Shown: in pieces, positions 5,137 to 7,001 of the stretch
How positions within the stretch are numbered: position 1 is the first letter of the stretch
How the letters are laid out: the number at the start of each line of letters is the position of its first letter
Assembly: GCA_002339745.1 (NCBI GenBank)
Contig: DDKP01000005.1
Span: 11,500-18,500 of the forward strand
Reading direction: 5' to 3'
Origin: Firmicutes bacterium UBA2595
GTDB taxonomy: Bacteria > Bacillota > Thermincolia > Thermincolales > UBA2595
Length of the DNA stretch: 7,001 nt
The notes under the pieces: generated by a model
Databases searched by the model: none
The model's input: the letters and a program-made list of their open reading frames with translations, nothing else
What the model was told of the DNA's origin: nothing
Position numbers and translations under genes: made by a program

Positions 5137-6702
5137 TCAAGTCGCTGCTCTTTTCAGTTTCTTTTTGATCATCCCGATAATTACCTCGGTTTCTTCAAGC
5201 CGCCATGGTAAAATCGCTGCAACAAATACCGCCAAACCGATCACAATTGAAACTCCAACCTGAATAACCCGGTTTATATCGCTCTCCAGGTTGAGGTAGG
5301 CGCCTAAAACCATTGCGGAAAAATAGGCGGCAACTCCCATAATTCCGGAAGAAACAGTAATCAAAACAAAAGACTTGATAATCTTTTTCATCCCGATCCG
5401 GCCGACCTTTATCCTCAGAAAATACAACAATACCGCCATATTGTAAATGCCTGTCACCGAGTAAGCCAGGGCCAGCCCCCTTTCCTCCAGGACCGGCCGC
5501 AGAGCAAAGTTGAGTACTATATTTACAGCGATAGTAGTAATGGCAATCAGGAGAGGCCGCAGCGTGTCCTGCAGTGCGTAATAGGCCCTGGTAATCACCC
5601 ATACCGCCGACTGGGCGAACAAGCCGATACAATAAAATACCAGGGCATAAGCTGTCACCTGGGTGGCATGGGAGTCGAATTCGCCCCGTTCAAACAGCAG
5701 CCTTACAATGGGCAAACTGAGAACAGCCAGCCCAACAGACGCCGGAATTGTAATCAGGAAAATCGACCGTATGCCCATGGATAGGGTCTTTTTAAATTCG
5801 GCCATCTCCTGCCGGGCAGCCTGAGATGTCAGTGTCGGGAAAACAGCTACGGCAATTGACCCGGCAAATACCCCGAGGGGAAGCCACATCAGCCGGCTGG
5901 CCAGTCTCAGGGCTGTGATGCTGCCTTCATCAATACCTGAAGCAACACTCTGGTTTACGATAAGATTTATCCGGTTGGCCGCCAGGCCCAGCATGGCGGG
6001 AATCATAAGCAGGAACATCTTGCGGACTCCCGGGTGCCGCAGGTTGAGAGAAAACCTGTACCGCAAACCTTTTTGGGACAATACCGGAAACTGGACCAGA
6101 AAATTGGCGGCATGTCCCACCACGACCCCGACGGCAAAAGCCATGATGCCGTATTTTGCAGACAGCGCCAAACCAAGAACGATAATGCAGAGGTTGTACA
6201 CGATTGCCCCGACGGCAGGCGCCGCAAAATGCTTATACGAATTAAGTATGCCCATTATCAACCCGTTCACGGCAAGGATTATAAAGGCCGGGAACATAAC
6301 CCGGGTAAGTTTAACCGCCAGGTCCAGGGTCTCCCCGGAAAACTTATAGGCAACAATTTTGGTAAGCGGCACCGTAAATACCATCCCCAGGGCTATACAA
6401 ACCGCCATTATCAGGAGAATAAGGTTGATCATGGTGCTGGCTACTTCCCAGGCTTCTTCTTCCTTGTCCGTGGCCAGGTAGCTGGCAAATACCGGGATAA
6501 ACGCTGAACTCAATACGCCGCCAACCAACAGGTCATACAAAAAATCGGGAACTGTAAAGGCGGCCAGGAACGCGTCTGTGGCCCTGGTAGCCCCGAATGA
6601 AGAAGCGAGGGCAGCCTCCCTTACATATCCCAGCGCCCTTGAAACCAGCATTGCTATCATCAGCATACCGGCGGCCTTGGCCACCTTTGTGCCCGAAGAC
6701 AT
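5137..6702 (-). CDS. murJ: Lipid II flippase MurJ (MviN family)
   Basis: Integral inner-membrane MOP-superfamily transporter that flips lipid II outward for peptidoglycan synthesis. The 521-aa length and the run of about 14 hydrophobic segments fit the family. Landmarks: SRALGYVRE (R22 and R28, matching E. coli R18 and R24), ATDAFLAAF with D43, a hydrophobic stretch with GILNSYKHFAAPA, ASRLMWLPLGV with R270 (matching E. coli R270), and RAYYALQDTLRP from R372, a typical MurJ signature. A basic C-terminal tail (MIKKKLKRAAT) ends the protein. The position of E. coli R52 is Tyr56 here (DFLYDLLVGG). The ATG start at 6700-6702 follows AAAGGAGA (6709-6716) at 6 nt. It is apparently the first gene of a unit with the small His/Asp-rich gene behind it. 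A specialised sporulation or polysaccharide flippase of the same superfamily is possible but less likely. Confidence 0.93.
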   Translation of the reverse strand: MSSGTKVAKAAGMLMIAMLVSRALGYVREAALASSFGATRATDAFLAAFTVPDFLYDLLVGGVLSSAFIPVFASYLATDKEEEAWEVASTMINLILLIMAVCIALGMVFTVPLTKIVAYKFSGETLDLAVKLTRVMFPAFIILAVNGLIMGILNSYKHFAAPAVGAIVYNLCIIVLGLALSAKYGIMAFAVGVVVGHAANFLVQFPVLSQKGLRYRFSLNLRHPGVRKMFLLMIPAMLGLAANRINLIVNQSVASGIDEGSITALRLASRLMWLPLGVFAGSIAVAVFPTLTSQAARQEMAEFKKTLSMGIRSIFLITIPASVGLAVLSLPIVRLLFERGEFDSHATQVTAYALVFYCIGLFAQSAVWVITRAYYALQDTLRPLLIAITTIAVNIVLNFALRPVLEERGLALAYSVTGIYNMAVLLYFLRIKVGRIGMKKIIKSFVLITVSSGIMGVAAYFSAMVLGAYLNLESDINRVIQVGVSIVIGLAVFVAAILPWRLEETEVIIGMIKKKLKRAAT

Positions 6703-6745
6703 AGAGTTTCTCCTTTCGCGTTACCCCATTGTGCTACCTTTAAAT

Positions 6746-6773
6746 AATATATCACTTTTGAGTTAACTGGAAA
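6746..6773 (-). promoter_or_regulatory. Weak candidate promoter of murJ
   Basis: On the minus strand: TTTCCA (6768-6773, 4 of 6 matches to a -35), 16 nt, and TATATT (6746-6751, 5 of 6 matches to a -10), in the AT-rich 101-nt gap before murJ. The fit is modest, and read-through from the upstream gene is also possible since no terminator is visible. Confidence 0.35.
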
Positions 6774-6803
6774 AGGAGAAAATAAAGAACCACGGGATTT
6801 TTT

Positions 6804-7001
6804 TCATCCGTCACCGGCCGCGGCACGATCCCGGCGAAAAAATTTTCCCCAGATAAATCCCATTTTTTCCCTGACTTCAAATCCAATTCCGGTTTTTACC
6901 CGCTCCAAATCCTCCATCATAAATCGGTAATGATGGGTTAGAACCGACTTCCCCCGGCCTATGCCGTCCTCTGTTAATATTCTTGTATGAGTCAGCACAG
7001 G
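6804..7001 (-). CDS. C-terminal end of an unrecognised protein (partial)
   Basis: A minus-strand frame is open from the right edge to TGA at 6804-6806 and encodes about 65 residues. The visible part is mixed and basic: THTRILTEDGIGRG, HHYRFMMEDLERVKTG, then FEVREKMGFIWGKFFRRDR and an Ala/Gly tail. There is no membrane segment, Cys motif or nucleotide-binding motif. It ends 101 nt before murJ, has the same direction, and lacks a visible terminator after it. I do not recognise the family. A real gene end is favoured by the frame staying open to the edge and by its place in an otherwise minus-strand gene series, but a chance frame of this length cannot be excluded. Confidence 0.5.
   Translation of the reverse strand, partial: PVLTHTRILTEDGIGRGKSVLTHHYRFMMEDLERVKTGIGFEVREKMGFIWGKFFRRDRAAAGDG

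Noticed and set aside
5195..5632. Second minus-strand frame of 145 codons inside murJ
   Set aside because: It overlaps murJ out of frame; the murJ frame carries conserved residues throughout.
6034..6507. Plus-strand open frame of 157 codons
   Set aside because: It is antisense to murJ, with a composition typical of shadow translation; no family resemblance.

Overview
The window comes from a Gram-positive, Clostridia-like bacterium, most plausibly a thermophilic or syntrophic Peptococcales-type lineage (the Carboxydothermus, Pelotomaculum and Desulfotomaculum group). This rests on the gene order lepA-hemW-hrcA, a perfect CIRCE operator, strong AGGAGG-type ribosome binding sites, some GTG and TTG starts, and an archaeal-like chaperonin placed directly after hrcA. 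The species is an inference. Every supportable gene lies on the minus strand, so transcription runs from high to low coordinates.

In transcription order the window begins with the C-terminal end of an unrecognised protein (6804-7001, open at the window edge). Next is murJ, the lipid II flippase (5137-6702). A small His/Asp-rich membrane protein follows only 18 nt behind it (4720-5118, TTG start) and probably shares its operon. An AT-rich gap of about 137 nt (4583-4719) carries a good promoter, a perfect inverted repeat inside that promoter, and a GC-rich hairpin in the leader of the next gene. Then come lepA (EF4, 2777-4582, GTG start) and hemW (1553-2689). They are separated by an 87-nt spacer made of degenerate 7-bp repeats and a duplicated block of about 34 bp. 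After hemW there is a sigma-A-type promoter and a textbook CIRCE (1472-1498). These drive hrcA (412-1452) and, 34 nt further on, the first 125 codons of a TCP-1/thermosome-like chaperonin (1-377), which runs off the left edge.

Functionally, the right half concerns cell-envelope synthesis (MurJ and its small partner) and the centre concerns translation and heme handling (LepA, HemW). The left part is the start of a heat-shock operon. HrcA binds CIRCE and represses its own operon, so the archaeal-like chaperonin should be co-induced with hrcA, and probably with grpE-dnaK-dnaJ beyond the window. The main point of interest is this chaperonin: it has group II (archaeal/eukaryotic) signatures but sits in a bacterial HrcA/CIRCE heat-shock operon. 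This matches the class described as group III chaperonins, so the class itself is not new. The repeat-built hemW leader, the lepA promoter palindrome and the small metal-site-like membrane protein are less well explained.
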